Positions 18,336 to 26,951 of a stretch of DNA of 64,000 nt are shown here, piece by piece. Numbering within the stretch: position 1 is the first letter of the stretch; the number at the start of each line of letters is the position of its first letter. Made by a program: the position numbers and the translations under genes. The stretch is from NCBI RefSeq assembly GCF_947488465.1, contig NZ_CANKZA010000002.1, positions 124,001-188,000 of the forward strand, read 5' to 3'. The stretch is from an uncultured Microbacterium sp. GTDB taxonomy: Bacteria; Actinomycetota; Actinomycetes; Actinomycetales; Microbacteriaceae. The notes below the pieces were generated by a model. It was not told the origin of the DNA. It did not search any database and was given only the letters and a program-made list of their open reading frames with translations.

Positions 18336-19229
18336 ATGTCCTACGTGAAACCCGCTGAACTGGTCACCCGCATGGTGGATGCCGGTGCCAGCAAGATCCT
18401 GATGTCCACCCGCGACACCCTCATCCGCGCCATCATGGGCGGCGCGATCCTCGCCTTGGCCGCCGCGTTCGCCATCACCGTGTCGGTGCAGACGGGCCAG
18501 CCGCTCCTCGGCGCGATCCTCTTCCCGGTCGGATTCGTGATGCTGTACCTCATGGGCTTCGACCTGTTGACGGGGGTGTTCACACTCGCTCCGCTCGCCT
18601 GGATCGACAAGCGTCCGGGAGCCAGCACCGGCGGAGTCCTCCGCAACTGGGGACTCGTCTTCCTCGGCAACTTCATCGGCGCCTTCCTCGTCGCCGTGCT
18701 CATGGCGATCTACTTCACGTACGGCTTCACGAGTGAGCCGAGCGCCGTCGGACTCGCCATCGGCGAGATCGGTCACGGCCGCACCGTCGGATACGCCGAC
18801 CACGGCTTCGGTGGAATGTTGACCCTCTTCGTCCGCGCTGTGCTCTGCAACTGGATGGTCTCCACCGGCGTCGTCATGGCGATGATGAGCGACAGCCTGG
18901 TCGGCAAGGTCATCGGCATGTGGATGCCGATCATGCTCTTCTTCTACATGGGCTTCGAGCACTCGATCGTCAACATGTTCCTGTTCCCCTCGGGCCTGCT
19001 CCTCGGCGCCGACTTCACCCTGTGGGACTACCTGCTCTGGAACGAGATCCCCACCGTGATCGGCAACCTCGTCGGCGGTCTCACGTTCGTCGGACTCACC
19101 CTGTACATCACGCACGGGCGCACCGCTCCGGCTCGGATCCCGACGATGCGCGGTGGCTCGTCGCGGCGTCCCGCCGCCCCGGCCGTCGCCGCGGACGAAG
19201 AGCCGGCACCGGTTCCCGTCAGCGTCTGA
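18336..19229 (+). CDS. nirC: Formate/nitrite transporter family protein, probable nitrite channel NirC
   Basis: Pentameric FNT channel of the inner membrane, 297 residues with six helices. Recognisable are the pore segment [10 protein letters not shown], the [13 protein letters not shown] half-helix and the FEHSIVNMF motif whose His is central to anion gating. Location next to nirBD and siroheme genes indicates nitrite uptake rather than formate. The ATG is preceded by CGGAGG at 18325-18330. The last 35 residues are a polar Ala/Pro-rich tail. A hairpin terminator follows 11 bases after the stop. Confidence 0.88.
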   Translation: MSYVKPAELVTRMVDAGASKILMSTRDTLIRAIMGGAILALAAAFAITVSVQTGQPLLGAILFPVGFVMLYLMGFDLLTGVFTLAPLAWIDKRPGASTGGVLRNWGLVFLGNFIGAFLVAVLMAIYFTYGFTSEPSAVGLAIGEIGHGRTVGYADHGFGGMLTLFVRAVLCNWMVSTGVVMAMMSDSLVGKVIGMWMPIMLFFYMGFEHSIVNMFLFPSGLLLGADFTLWDYLLWNEIPTVIGNLVGGLTFVGLTLYITHGRTAPARIPTMRGGSSRRPAAPAVAADEEPAPVPVSV

Positions 19230-19240
19230 TCGCATACGAC

Positions 19241-19268
19241 TGTGGCCCCGCCTTCGGGTGGGGCCACA
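19241..19268 (+). terminator. Hairpin terminator after nirC
   Basis: TGTGGCCCC pairs perfectly with GGGGCCACA around a GCC-TTCG-GGT loop, right after the nirC stop. Confidence 0.7.
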
Positions 19269-19339
19269 TCCGTGTGTGGGCGCGCGCCAGGCCGATTCCG
19301 CGCGGCCCCACGACCGGCGCGTTCAGCCCGCCCATCCCC

Positions 19340-19415
19340 GTCGCATGGCGCACCCGCCCGGGCGCGCCACATCAGCCCCACCCGGCCCCATCTGCACCAC
19401 CGGCCGTGCGACTCG
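19340..19415. repeat. 76-bp direct repeat with inverted ends, copy 1
   Basis: The block starts GTCGCATGG and ends GTGCGACTCG. It is identical to the block at 19481-19556 except for one base near its right end (G for A). The two copies are 141 bases apart. Confidence 0.85.
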
Positions 19416-19441
19416 CCCACCCTCCGCGCTGTGCGGCCGCC

Positions 19442-19471
19442 GGTGATTGCGCCGCCGGTGATTGCGCCGCC
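19442..19471. repeat. Tandem 15-bp repeat, two copies
   Basis: GGTGATTGCGCCGCC occurs twice head to tail between the two 76-bp blocks. The gap between nirC and cbiX (19230-19596) contains only the nirC terminator and these repeats; no gene is seen. Confidence 0.7.
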
Positions 19472-19480
19472 GTGAGTCCA

Positions 19481-19556
19481 GTCGCATGGCGCACCCGCCC
19501 GGGCGCGCCACATCAGCCCCACCCGGCCCCATCTGCACCACCGGCCATGCGACTCG
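19481..19556. repeat. 76-bp direct repeat with inverted ends, copy 2
   Basis: Begins AGTCGCATGG (from 19480) and ends CCATGCGACT, so its ends form a perfect ten-base inverted repeat. It matches copy 1 at 75 of 76 positions. Confidence 0.85.
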
Positions 19557-19596
19557 GTCACCTGCGGCGTCCCAGCTGCGAGAAGCGCGCGGTGCG

Positions 19597-20319
19597 TCAG
19601 GACGCCGCGGCCAGCGCCTCGCGGAAACGATCCACGATGACGCGGGACACTCGGCGCTCGACTCCGCCGCCGGGGGTCACCGCCAAGGGAGCGCTCACCG
19701 CGTCGGCGCCGCTCGCAGCGACGAGGTTGGCGAAGTGACCGGGGGCCAAGACGTAGCTCGCGGCGATCACCCGGGTGGCTCCCGCAGCACGCGCCGCCGC
19801 CACGGCATCGGCGATGAGCGGAGTCGACCCCGCCGCGTACCCGACCGTGAGGGGAACCGTCAGCCGCTCGCGCAGCAATGCGGCGAGCGCCTCGACATCG
19901 GTTGCGGCGATGGGGTTCGACGATCCCGACGCGGCCAGCACGACCTGCGTCCCCGGAGCATCGAGCTCCCCGACCTCAGCGAGGCGCGACACGAGAACAT
20001 CGGCCAGCAGCGAGTGCGGCCCGAGGGCCTGCGCGGCGTGCACGTGCTCGTGGGGCTTTGCGGCCCGAGCGATGTCGACGCCGGTGTGGAAGCCCCGCGA
20101 CAACAGCAGGGGGACGATGACGGCACGCCGATCGGCGGGCACCGCAGCGGCGACGTCGGCGACGGCGGGCTCCTCCACATCCACGAAGGCAGGGAGCACC
20201 TCGATGTCGGGGAGAAGGTGAGCGACGTGGTCGACGAGGGCGGAGACGACCGCCCGCCCCTCGGCGAACCGGGTCCCGTGGGAGCACGCGATCAGCGTGG
20301 TCGGAGTGATCTCGCTCAT
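19597..20319 (-). CDS. cbiX: Sirohydrochlorin chelatase-like protein (CbiX/SirB)
   Basis: Class II chelatase that inserts Fe2+ (for siroheme) or Co2+ into sirohydrochlorin. The 240-residue protein is the long, two-repeat form: LIACSHGTR at the N-terminus carries the metal-binding His, and a second half with VVLAASGSSNP follows. Last gene of the nirB-nirD-cysG-nnaR-cbiX series, overlapping nnaR by ATGA. With CysG it should provide siroheme to NirB. CysG also has a dehydrogenase/chelatase domain, so the chelatase step may be duplicated. Confidence 0.88.
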   Translation of the reverse strand: MSEITPTTLIACSHGTRFAEGRAVVSALVDHVAHLLPDIEVLPAFVDVEEPAVADVAAAVPADRRAVIVPLLLSRGFHTGVDIARAAKPHEHVHAAQALGPHSLLADVLVSRLAEVGELDAPGTQVVLAASGSSNPIAATDVEALAALLRERLTVPLTVGYAAGSTPLIADAVAAARAAGATRVIAASYVLAPGHFANLVAASGADAVSAPLAVTPGGGVERRVSRVIVDRFREALAAAS

Positions 20320-21455
20320 GCGGCTGAATCCACGTCGAGTCGGTAGCCGCGCTTGATGACGGTCTTGATCACGCCCGAGATACCGAGCGCTTCGCGAACC
20401 CGCGCGACAGCCATTTCCACGGCGTGGTCGCCCCCGCCCGTCCGCGGCAAGACGTCCAACAACTGGATGCGGGGCACCACATCACCGCGGGCGTCGAACA
20501 GCACCCCCAGGAGGCGAACGGCCGTGCGGGAGAGCGTGATGAAGCGTCCGTCGATGATCGCGCCCCCGCTGCGCAACTGGAGAGCACCGGCGCTGGTGGG
20601 CAGTGACGGCGCGGAACCTCCGCCGAAATGGGTGACGACGCCGCGCACGAGGGATCCGAGACGCCCTCGCTCGGCCATCAGCACCGGGATGTCCGCGTCT
20701 CGGAGGGGACCGGCCGTGATGGGGCCGACGGCGGCCATCACGAGGCGACCACCGACTGCGCGGCGGCGGATCTCGGGGAGGTATCCCGCGGCATCCGCCT
20801 CGGCCAGCCACTGCGCCGCACCGGGCGCCGACGTGAACAGAACCGCATCGACGTCACCGTCGGCGGTCTGGGCGACCGAGCGCTGAACGACGTCGGGGTC
20901 GGGCGGGGGACCCCACCGGTACACGGTAAGACTCACGACATCGGCTCCGTGCGCGGCGAACAGCTCGTCGAGACCGTCGGCGCCGGAACCGTGGTGTTGC
21001 ACCGCGATCCGCGTCTGCTCGATGCCCTGCGCGACCAAGTACTCACCGAGCTCGGCCGCGGTCTCGGACTCGGCGACCCAGTCGGCGGTGAAGCCGGCTT
21101 GCTGGATCGCGCCGCGCGCTTTCGGGCCCCGCGCGACGAACCGCGCCCCGGCCAGCGCGGCGGCGAGTTCTTCGGCCAGGCCCGCCTCATCGGCCGCGTC
21201 GATCCACCCACGGAACCCGACACCCGTGGTCACGACGACGATCTCCGGCGGTGCCGCAATGAGTTCCCGTGTACGCGCCCAGAGGGCCTCGTCGTCGATG
21301 TGCGGCACGATCGTCAGCGCCGGCGCCTGCTGCACGAGTGCGCCGTGGCGCTCGAGCGCGGCCGTCAGTTCGCCGGCCCGCCGATCGACGGCGATCACGA
21401 TCGTGCAGCCTCGCAGGCTCTCAGAGAGCGGAGGAGTCCCGGTCACCCCGCCCAT
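20316..21455 (-). CDS. nnaR: NnaR-like regulator: HemD-type domain fused to a winged helix
   Basis: The N-terminal 260 or so residues have the uroporphyrinogen-III synthase fold (VIAVDRRAGELTAALERHG, VVVTTGVGFRGW, VLFTSAPGAAQWL). The last 95 residues form an OmpR-type winged helix (LRSGGAIIDGRFITLSRTA then VEMAVARVREALG and VIKRGYRLD). This is the layout of NnaR, which activates nitrate/nitrite assimilation genes in Streptomyces and Mycobacterium, where it also neighbours cbiX. It may still have HemD activity. The ATG at 21455 is used; a GTG at 21446 overlapping the cysG stop is equally plausible. Confidence 0.85.
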   Translation of the reverse strand: MGGVTGTPPLSESLRGCTIVIAVDRRAGELTAALERHGALVQQAPALTIVPHIDDEALWARTRELIAAPPEIVVVTTGVGFRGWIDAADEAGLAEELAAALAGARFVARGPKARGAIQQAGFTADWVAESETAAELGEYLVAQGIEQTRIAVQHHGSGADGLDELFAAHGADVVSLTVYRWGPPPDPDVVQRSVAQTADGDVDAVLFTSAPGAAQWLAEADAAGYLPEIRRRAVGGRLVMAAVGPITAGPLRDADIPVLMAERGRLGSLVRGVVTHFGGGSAPSLPTSAGALQLRSGGAIIDGRFITLSRTAVRLLGVLFDARGDVVPRIQLLDVLPRTGGGDHAVEMAVARVREALGISGVIKTVIKRGYRLDVDSAA

Positions 21456-22681
21456 TCGAGGGTCCGCTCGGGGTGGGGCAGGAGGAAGCCGGCACGGGCG
21501 ACATCGCCCACGACGATCACGGCGGGGTTGCTGACCCCGGCGCGGTGCGCGTCGGCGAGCGCGGCGCCGAGCGTCGTGTGCGTCGTGCGCTGCTGGGGAG
21601 TGTGTCCGCTCTCGACGATCGCGACGGGACGCTCGGCATCCGCACCCTCGGCGAGCGCCGCGGCGACGAGGCGCGGCAGTGCCGCGACCCCCATCAACAC
21701 GACGACCGTCACGTCCGCGTCGGCCAGGGCGACGCGCGTCGCGGGCGTGAGTGCGGCCTGCCCGTTGACGATGTGCGCGGCCGAGGCGGTCTGTCGGTGC
21801 GTCACGGGGATGCCGGCAGCCTGCGGCACCGAGATCGCACTCGAGACCCCGGGGACGACATCCACGGGGACCCCGGCCGCCACACACGCGAGCACTTCCT
21901 CGCCGCCGCGACCGAAGACGAAGGGGTCACCGCCCTTCAGCCGGACGACGCGACGGCCCGCGCGGGCGTGCTCGACCAGGAGAGCATTGATCTCTTCCTG
22001 AGGAACGGGGTGGTGTCCGGGCTGCTTGCCCACGTCGATGACGATCGTGTCGGGGTCGAGTTCCTCGAGGAGCTGGGCCGTGGGCCCGAGGCGGTCGGCG
22101 ATGACGACGTCGGCCTCGGCGATGAGACGCCTCCCGCGCACCGTGAGCAGGTCGAGCGCGCCGGGGCCGCCGCCGACGAGGTCGACTCGGCCGATGCCGG
22201 TCGTCCGGCGACGCCGCAGCGGCAAGCGCCCATCGGTCAGGAGGCGGTCGATGGCGTCACGCACGCGCACAGAACGCCGGGGGTCGACACCGGCATCCGA
22301 GACGACGCCGACCAGCACGTCGCCCGACGAGGCCTGTGCCGTCAGCCGGGCCGTGCCGTGCCCGGCGCTGGATGCGTTGATGCAGAAGACCCGGCGGCGC
22401 TCGCACGCGGCGGCGACAGCGAGGTCGACCCGCGCGTCCCCGGTGGCCGTGTGCACCATCCAGGCACCCGCCAGGTCGCTGCGGCGGAACCGCCGCGGAG
22501 TCCACGTGACGTCACTGCGCCGCACCAGCTCGCGCACCTCCGCGCACAGCTCCGGAGCGACGACCCGAACATACGCGCCATCGTCGAGCAGTCGCCGCAT
22601 CCGACGTGCCGTGACGGCACCGCCACCGACCAGCAACACCTCGCGCCCCGCGAGCGACACACCGATCATGGTCGTCATCAT
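21443..22681 (-). CDS. cysG: Siroheme synthase CysG (precorrin-2 dehydrogenase / uroporphyrinogen-III methyltransferase)
   Basis: Two-domain enzyme of 412 residues converting uroporphyrinogen III towards siroheme. Residues 1-155 are the NAD-dependent dehydrogenase/ferrochelatase part (VLLVGGGAVTARRMRRLL, INASSAGHGTARL). Residues from about 160 are the methyltransferase with VDLVGGGPGALDLLT, VRLKGGDPFVFGRGGEE and VPGVSSAISVP. The ATG overlaps the nirD stop by one base, and GGAGGA stands before it. It probably makes the siroheme for NirB. A second, single-domain methyltransferase is encoded at 36967. Confidence 0.93.
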   Translation of the reverse strand: MMTTMIGVSLAGREVLLVGGGAVTARRMRRLLDDGAYVRVVAPELCAEVRELVRRSDVTWTPRRFRRSDLAGAWMVHTATGDARVDLAVAAACERRRVFCINASSAGHGTARLTAQASSGDVLVGVVSDAGVDPRRSVRVRDAIDRLLTDGRLPLRRRRTTGIGRVDLVGGGPGALDLLTVRGRRLIAEADVVIADRLGPTAQLLEELDPDTIVIDVGKQPGHHPVPQEEINALLVEHARAGRRVVRLKGGDPFVFGRGGEEVLACVAAGVPVDVVPGVSSAISVPQAAGIPVTHRQTASAAHIVNGQAALTPATRVALADADVTVVVLMGVAALPRLVAAALAEGADAERPVAIVESGHTPQQRTTHTTLGAALADAHRAGVSNPAVIVVGDVARAGFLLPHPERTLEWAG

Positions 22682-23052
22682 CACTCCTCCCACCGGATGC
22701 AGAGGTCCTCGCCGCGCCGTGCGACGGGCCAGACCCGCAGGTGTGCGGGCTCCTTGCCCTGGGGGTCCAGGCAGATGCCGGTCCGCAGGTCGAACACATG
22801 CTTGTACATGGGCGAGGCGATCGTCGGCGCATCGGCCCTCGTACCCACGATCCCGCGAGAGATCACGTTGGCCCCACTGTACGGGTCGAGGTTCGACACG
22901 GCATGCAGTGAGTCGTCGCGTAACAGGAACAACGCGATCTGCGTCGAACCGATCAGGGCCGCCCTGCCACGCTCGACCTCGAGATCGGAAACGGCGCACA
23001 ACCGGATCCAGGTATGCGTGCGCTGCCGCGCGTCGGCCGCCACGGCCGTCAT
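22681..23052 (-). CDS. nirD: Nitrite reductase small subunit NirD
   Basis: A 123-residue Rieske-fold protein that completes the NADH-dependent nitrite reductase with NirB. The Rieske ligand positions are replaced (SNLDPYSG instead of CxH, and SPMYKHVFD instead of CxxH), so it should bind no iron-sulfur cluster. This is also the case for E. coli NirD. It is coupled to nirB by ATGA and to cysG by a one-base overlap. Confidence 0.92.
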   Translation of the reverse strand: MTAVAADARQRTHTWIRLCAVSDLEVERGRAALIGSTQIALFLLRDDSLHAVSNLDPYSGANVISRGIVGTRADAPTIASPMYKHVFDLRTGICLDPQGKEPAHLRVWPVARRGEDLCIRWEE

Positions 23053-25622
23053 CGCCGTACCGCCAGCGTCGTCCCGGCGATCGGAACCACTCCCGCGCGC
23101 CGCTCCTCGGCGCTCGCGGGGCGCACCTGACCGCGTTCGGCGACGTAGCCGAGCGACGGGTCGGGAGTATCGGGGGCGTTGACGAACGACTGGAAACGAG
23201 CGAGCTTGGCCGGATCGGCCAGCGTCGCCGCCCATTCGTCCTCGTAGGTCTCGACGTGGCGCGCCATGGCCGCGTCGAGGTCGGCACAGATACCCAGGCT
23301 GTCGTCGAAGATGACCGCGCGGAGTTCGTCGAGCCCACCCTCCAGCTCCTGCACCCACGGCGCGGTCCGCTGCAGGCGGTCGGCGGTGCGGATGTAGTAG
23401 AGGAAGAAGCGATCGATCGCCTGGATCAGCTGATCGTCGTCGAGCCCTTCGGCCAGCAGTTCCGCGTGACGCGGCGTGAAGCCGCCGTTGCCGCCGACGT
23501 AGAGGTTCCAGCCGTTCTCGGTCGCGATGACCCCGGCATCCTTCCCCCGCGCCTCGGCGCACTCCCGCGCACAGCCCGAGACGCCGAGTTTCAGCTTGTG
23601 CGGGGCGCGGAGGCCGCGGTAACGCAGTTCGAGCCGCACCGCCATGCCCACCGAATCGAGCACGCCGTATCGGCACCAGGTCGAGCCGACGCACGACTTC
23701 ACGGTGCGCAGCGACTTGCCGTAGGCCTGGCCGGATTCGAAGCCGGCATCCACGAGTCGTTGCCAGATCTCGGGCAACTGCTCGAGGCGCGCACCGAACA
23801 TGTCGATGCGCTGCCCGCCGGTGATCTTCGTATAGAGCGCGTAGTCGCGGGCGATCTCGCCGATGACGATCAGCCCCTCGGGCGTCACCTCGCCACCCGC
23901 CATGCGCGGGACCACGGAGTAAGTGCCGTCGCGTTGGATGTTGGCCATGACATGGTCGTTCGTGTCCTGCAGCGTCGCGTTCTCCCCATCGAGCACGTGT
24001 CCGCCCACGAGAGTGGAGAGGATGCTGGCAAGCGTCGGCTTGCAGATGTCGCATCCGCGACCACTCCCGAATCGCTCGATGATCGCCGAGAAGGTTGTGA
24101 GTTCCGAGACCCGCACAGCGTCGAAGAGCTGCCGGCGCGAAAGGTCGAAGTGCTCGCACAGCGCGTTGGAGACCACCTGACCGGACTTCGCGAGCTCCAC
24201 CCCGACGAGCTTCTTCACCATGACGGTGCACGAGCCGCACGTCGCGCCGGCTTTCGTGCACGCCTTCACCCCGGCGGCGTCGACGCAGCCCTCCTCGTGA
24301 ACCGCGCGGCGGATGCGTCCTGCGGTGACGCTCGAGCAGGAACAGACGACGGCCTCATCGGGCAGCTCCGCCATCGGCGCGCTCCCCGAGATCTCGGGCG
24401 CGAGGTAGACGGCCGGGTCCGCGCCGAGTGCTCCGCCGACCAGGGGTCGCAGCGACCCGTAGGCGGCGGCATCGCCCACCAGGATGCCGCCGAGCAGCGT
24501 CGTGGCGTCATCCGAGAGGACGAGCTTCTTGTAGATGCCCGCGGTCGGGTCGGCGTAGACGACGTCGAGGGCGCCAGGGGTCGCCGCCATCGCGTCGCCG
24601 AAGCTCGCGACGTCGATGCCGGAGAACTTGAGTTTGGCCGACAGATCGAAGCCGGGGAACGTCGCATCACCCCCGGAGAGGCGAGACGCGGCGACCTCGG
24701 CCATCGCGTAGCCGGGGGCGACGAGACCGACGGCCATCCCGTCGAAGTTCGCGACCTCACCGATCGCGAGGATCGCCGGGTCGCTCGTTTGGCAGGCGTC
24801 GTCGATGATCACACCGCCCCGCGGGTGGCACTCGAGCTGCGCATCGCGGGCGAGCTCGTCGCGCGGACGCACCCCGACCGTGAAGACGGCCACGTCGACG
24901 TCGGCGTCGGTGCCGTCGCGGAAGGCGATGCGCGAGAGCTGACCCGTCCGGTCCGGGTCGAGTCGCGTCGTGACGGTCTCGGTGCGGACGCCGATGCCGC
25001 GCGCCTCGATCAGCCGGCGGAGGATGCCGCCTGCCCCGACATCGAGCTGTGCCGACATCAGCCGGTCACTGGACTGGACGACCGTGGCCGTCACCTCCAG
25101 ACCGCCGAGCGCTTCGGCCGCTTCGAGACCGAGCAAGCCGCCACCGACGACATAGCCGCGCAGAGGCCGTCCGAGCTGCTCGCGGCGCCGCTCCACGAAC
25201 GTGCGCAGCTGCTCGAGGTCGTCGATCGTGCGGTAGACGAAGCATCCCGGCAGGTCGAAACCATCGAGGGCCAACCGTGCCGCGTACGACCCCGTGGCCA
25301 GGACGAGCCGGTCGTACTCGAGGAAGCGCCCGCTGGTGAGCCGCACCCGGCGCCGCGATCGGTCGATGACGGCCACCGGGTCGGCCGGGACGAACTCGAC
25401 GCGCTCGTCGGCGAGCGCGTGCGGGTCGAGGGTCAGCTCGTCGGCGTCGCGTCCGGTGAGGTATCCCGTGAGTCCGACCCGGTCGTACGGGAGCCGGCCC
25501 TCGTCCCCGACCAGGGTGACGCGCACGGGAAGGTCTTCGCGACTGAGAAGGCTCTCGACGAAACGGTGACCGACCATGCCGGCGCCGACGACGACGATGC
25601 GTTGCGGGTTCTGTGCGCTCAC
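23049..25622 (-). CDS. nirB: Nitrite reductase (NADH) large subunit NirB
   Basis: Cytosolic assimilatory nitrite reductase reducing nitrite to ammonium with six electrons from NAD(P)H. The 857-residue protein has an FAD/NAD-binding half (IVVVGAGMVGHRF near residue 10; VGGGLLGLEAAEAL near 145), a BFD-like [2Fe-2S] segment (CSCSSVTAGRIRRAV and CTKAGATCGSC), and the siroheme/[4Fe-4S] domain with CVGSTWCRYG and SGCARECAEARGKD. The GTG at 25622 is chosen because AGGAGGACTCCC precedes it. It heads the nirB-nirD-cysG-nnaR-cbiX operon. Confidence 0.95.
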   Translation of the reverse strand: MSAQNPQRIVVVGAGMVGHRFVESLLSREDLPVRVTLVGDEGRLPYDRVGLTGYLTGRDADELTLDPHALADERVEFVPADPVAVIDRSRRRVRLTSGRFLEYDRLVLATGSYAARLALDGFDLPGCFVYRTIDDLEQLRTFVERRREQLGRPLRGYVVGGGLLGLEAAEALGGLEVTATVVQSSDRLMSAQLDVGAGGILRRLIEARGIGVRTETVTTRLDPDRTGQLSRIAFRDGTDADVDVAVFTVGVRPRDELARDAQLECHPRGGVIIDDACQTSDPAILAIGEVANFDGMAVGLVAPGYAMAEVAASRLSGGDATFPGFDLSAKLKFSGIDVASFGDAMAATPGALDVVYADPTAGIYKKLVLSDDATTLLGGILVGDAAAYGSLRPLVGGALGADPAVYLAPEISGSAPMAELPDEAVVCSCSSVTAGRIRRAVHEEGCVDAAGVKACTKAGATCGSCTVMVKKLVGVELAKSGQVVSNALCEHFDLSRRQLFDAVRVSELTTFSAIIERFGSGRGCDICKPTLASILSTLVGGHVLDGENATLQDTNDHVMANIQRDGTYSVVPRMAGGEVTPEGLIVIGEIARDYALYTKITGGQRIDMFGARLEQLPEIWQRLVDAGFESGQAYGKSLRTVKSCVGSTWCRYGVLDSVGMAVRLELRYRGLRAPHKLKLGVSGCARECAEARGKDAGVIATENGWNLYVGGNGGFTPRHAELLAEGLDDDQLIQAIDRFFLYYIRTADRLQRTAPWVQELEGGLDELRAVIFDDSLGICADLDAAMARHVETYEDEWAATLADPAKLARFQSFVNAPDTPDPSLGYVAERGQVRPASAEERRAGVVPIAGTTLAVRR

Positions 25623-25783
25623 GGGAGTCCTCCTGGGGCGATACGTCACCTCACCCGGACACGAGTGGAGTGACCTCCGACGCTAGAGAGCGTGTGTTTC
25701 ACCGCGCCCGGGCTTTCGTTACCCCGCGGGAACGTCTTCCTCACAATCCGCAGGGAGCGGTGTGAGGGTGGTGGCGGCGGGCG

Positions 25784-26752
25784 TCAGGATGCCAGGACCT
25801 CGACCGTGCAGCTGAACCGGGCTCGGTAGGCGGTCGGGGTCGTGCCGAGGGTGCGCGAAAAATTCTGCCGCAGCACCGCGGCCGATCCGAAACCGCATTC
25901 GTACGCGATCGCATCGAGTCCGAGATCGGTCTGCTCCAGCAGACGCTGCGCGTGGATGAGCCGCTGGCGGGCGAGCCAGGCCGCGGGAGTCGTTCCGTGA
26001 TCGGCCTTGAACCGACGCGCGAACGTGCGCGGTGACATGTGGGCGCGGGCGGCGAGCTGATCGACGGGAAGGTCGAGTCGGAGGTTCTCCAGCATCCAGT
26101 CCGTGACGGGGGCGAGCGAGAGCGAGCTCGTCTCCGGGAGCGGGCGGGCAATGAACTGCGCCTGACCGCCATCGCGCTGCGGAGGGACGACCATGCGCCG
26201 GGCGATGGTGTTGGTCAGTTCTGCCCCGAGCTCGAGTCGGAGAAGATACAAGCACGCATCGAGCCCGGCCGCCGTGCCCGCACTCGTGATGATGCGCCCA
26301 TCGTGGACGTAGAGGACATCGGGGTCGACGTCGATCTGCGGATACATCCGTGCCATCGTGTCGGCGTAGCGCCAGTGGGTGGTCGCCCGGCGCCCGTCGA
26401 GCACCCCGGCAGCCGCGACCACGAACGAGCCACTACAGACCGTCAGCACCCAGGCGCCGCGCGCGACGGCGCGCTGAATGACGCCGATCACCCGCTCGTC
26501 GACGTGCGCCCACGATTCGCGCGGGATCGGCGCGATGACCACGAGGTCCGCCTCGTCGGCGAACGCGAGGTCGGCGTCGACGTTGATCGAGAAGCCGATG
26601 TTGGCCGGCACGGCCCCCGGATCGGGCGTCACGATGCGGAAGTCGAAGAGCGGCACTCCGTCGTCACGACGATCGAGACCGAAGGCTTCGCACGCAAGAC
26701 CGAACTCGAACGGCGCGAAACCGGGCTGGACGATGCAGGCGACAGTGTGCAT
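25784..26752 (-). CDS. GlxA/FtrA-type AraC-family transcriptional regulator
   Basis: A 322-residue regulator with an N-terminal DJ-1/PfpI-like domain (about 1-170; VCSGSFVVAAAG carries the conserved cysteine) and a C-terminal AraC helix-turn-helix pair (MSPRTFARRFKADHGTTPAAW and YECGFGSAAVLRQNF). The family often responds to small metabolites, and targets are usually close by. A perfect 22-bp palindrome 26 bases before the start is a likely operator. TAGGAT seven bases before the ATG supports the start. Whether it also controls nirB, 160 bases downstream on the same strand, cannot be told. Confidence 0.9.
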   Translation of the reverse strand: MHTVACIVQPGFAPFEFGLACEAFGLDRRDDGVPLFDFRIVTPDPGAVPANIGFSINVDADLAFADEADLVVIAPIPRESWAHVDERVIGVIQRAVARGAWVLTVCSGSFVVAAAGVLDGRRATTHWRYADTMARMYPQIDVDPDVLYVHDGRIITSAGTAAGLDACLYLLRLELGAELTNTIARRMVVPPQRDGGQAQFIARPLPETSSLSLAPVTDWMLENLRLDLPVDQLAARAHMSPRTFARRFKADHGTTPAAWLARQRLIHAQRLLEQTDLGLDAIAYECGFGSAAVLRQNFSRTLGTTPTAYRARFSCTVEVLAS

Positions 26753-26759
26753 GGCAGGA

Positions 26760-26765
26760 ATCCTA
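26760..26765 (-). promoter_or_regulatory. Leaderless -10 hexamer for the GlxA-type regulator
   Basis: TAGGAT on the minus strand ends seven bases before the ATG at 26752. Confidence 0.45.
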
Positions 26766-26777
26766 CTCTCACGCGCA

Positions 26778-26799
26778 GTCCTGCCACTAGTGGCAGGAC
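26778..26799. promoter_or_regulatory. 22-bp perfect palindrome, probable operator of the GlxA-type regulator
   Basis: GTCCTGCCACT followed by its exact reverse complement AGTGGCAGGAC. It lies between divergent genes and upstream of both -10 hexamers. A half copy (TGGCAGGA) recurs at 26752-26759 over the regulator start. The AraC/GlxA product next door is the natural candidate to bind it (inference). Confidence 0.65.
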
Positions 26800-26810
26800 A
26801 CAAGCGGGCG

Positions 26811-26816
26811 TAGCTT
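26811..26816 (+). promoter_or_regulatory. Leaderless -10 hexamer for the small gene at 26824
   Basis: TAGCTT ends seven bases before the ATG. Confidence 0.4.
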
Positions 26817-26823
26817 TTCCGCC

Positions 26824-26943
26824 ATGATCACTGTTGTGCTGTTCGTCGTCACTCTGTCCACCATCGCCACGGTCGGCACGGCGCGCGCGCTGCGCGTCGA
26901 CGGCTACCGCCGCATCCCGACCGACCCCGCGCGCCTCCCCTGA
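26824..26943 (+). CDS. Small single-span membrane protein
   Basis: A 39-residue frame: about 17 hydrophobic residues from the start (MITVVLFVVTLSTIATV), then a basic tail RALRVDGYRRIP ending DPARLP. TAGCTT stands seven bases before the ATG, a leaderless pattern. It is divergent from the GlxA-type regulator and shares the palindromic region with it. Function unknown. Confidence 0.55.
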   Translation: MITVVLFVVTLSTIATVGTARALRVDGYRRIPTDPARLP

Positions 26944-26951
26944 CCCGCGGA

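Noticed and set aside
22026..25673. A very long open frame (1215 codons) on the plus strand opposite nirB-cysG
   Set aside because: It is a high-GC antisense shadow. Its composition (Arg/Asp/Gly-rich, no motifs) and the clear minus-strand genes with complete catalytic motifs exclude it.
25650..25783. A possible GlnR box upstream of nirB (GTAAC and GAAAC words)
   Set aside because: The two words are 22 bases apart instead of 11, and the other half-sites are missing; not good enough to call.
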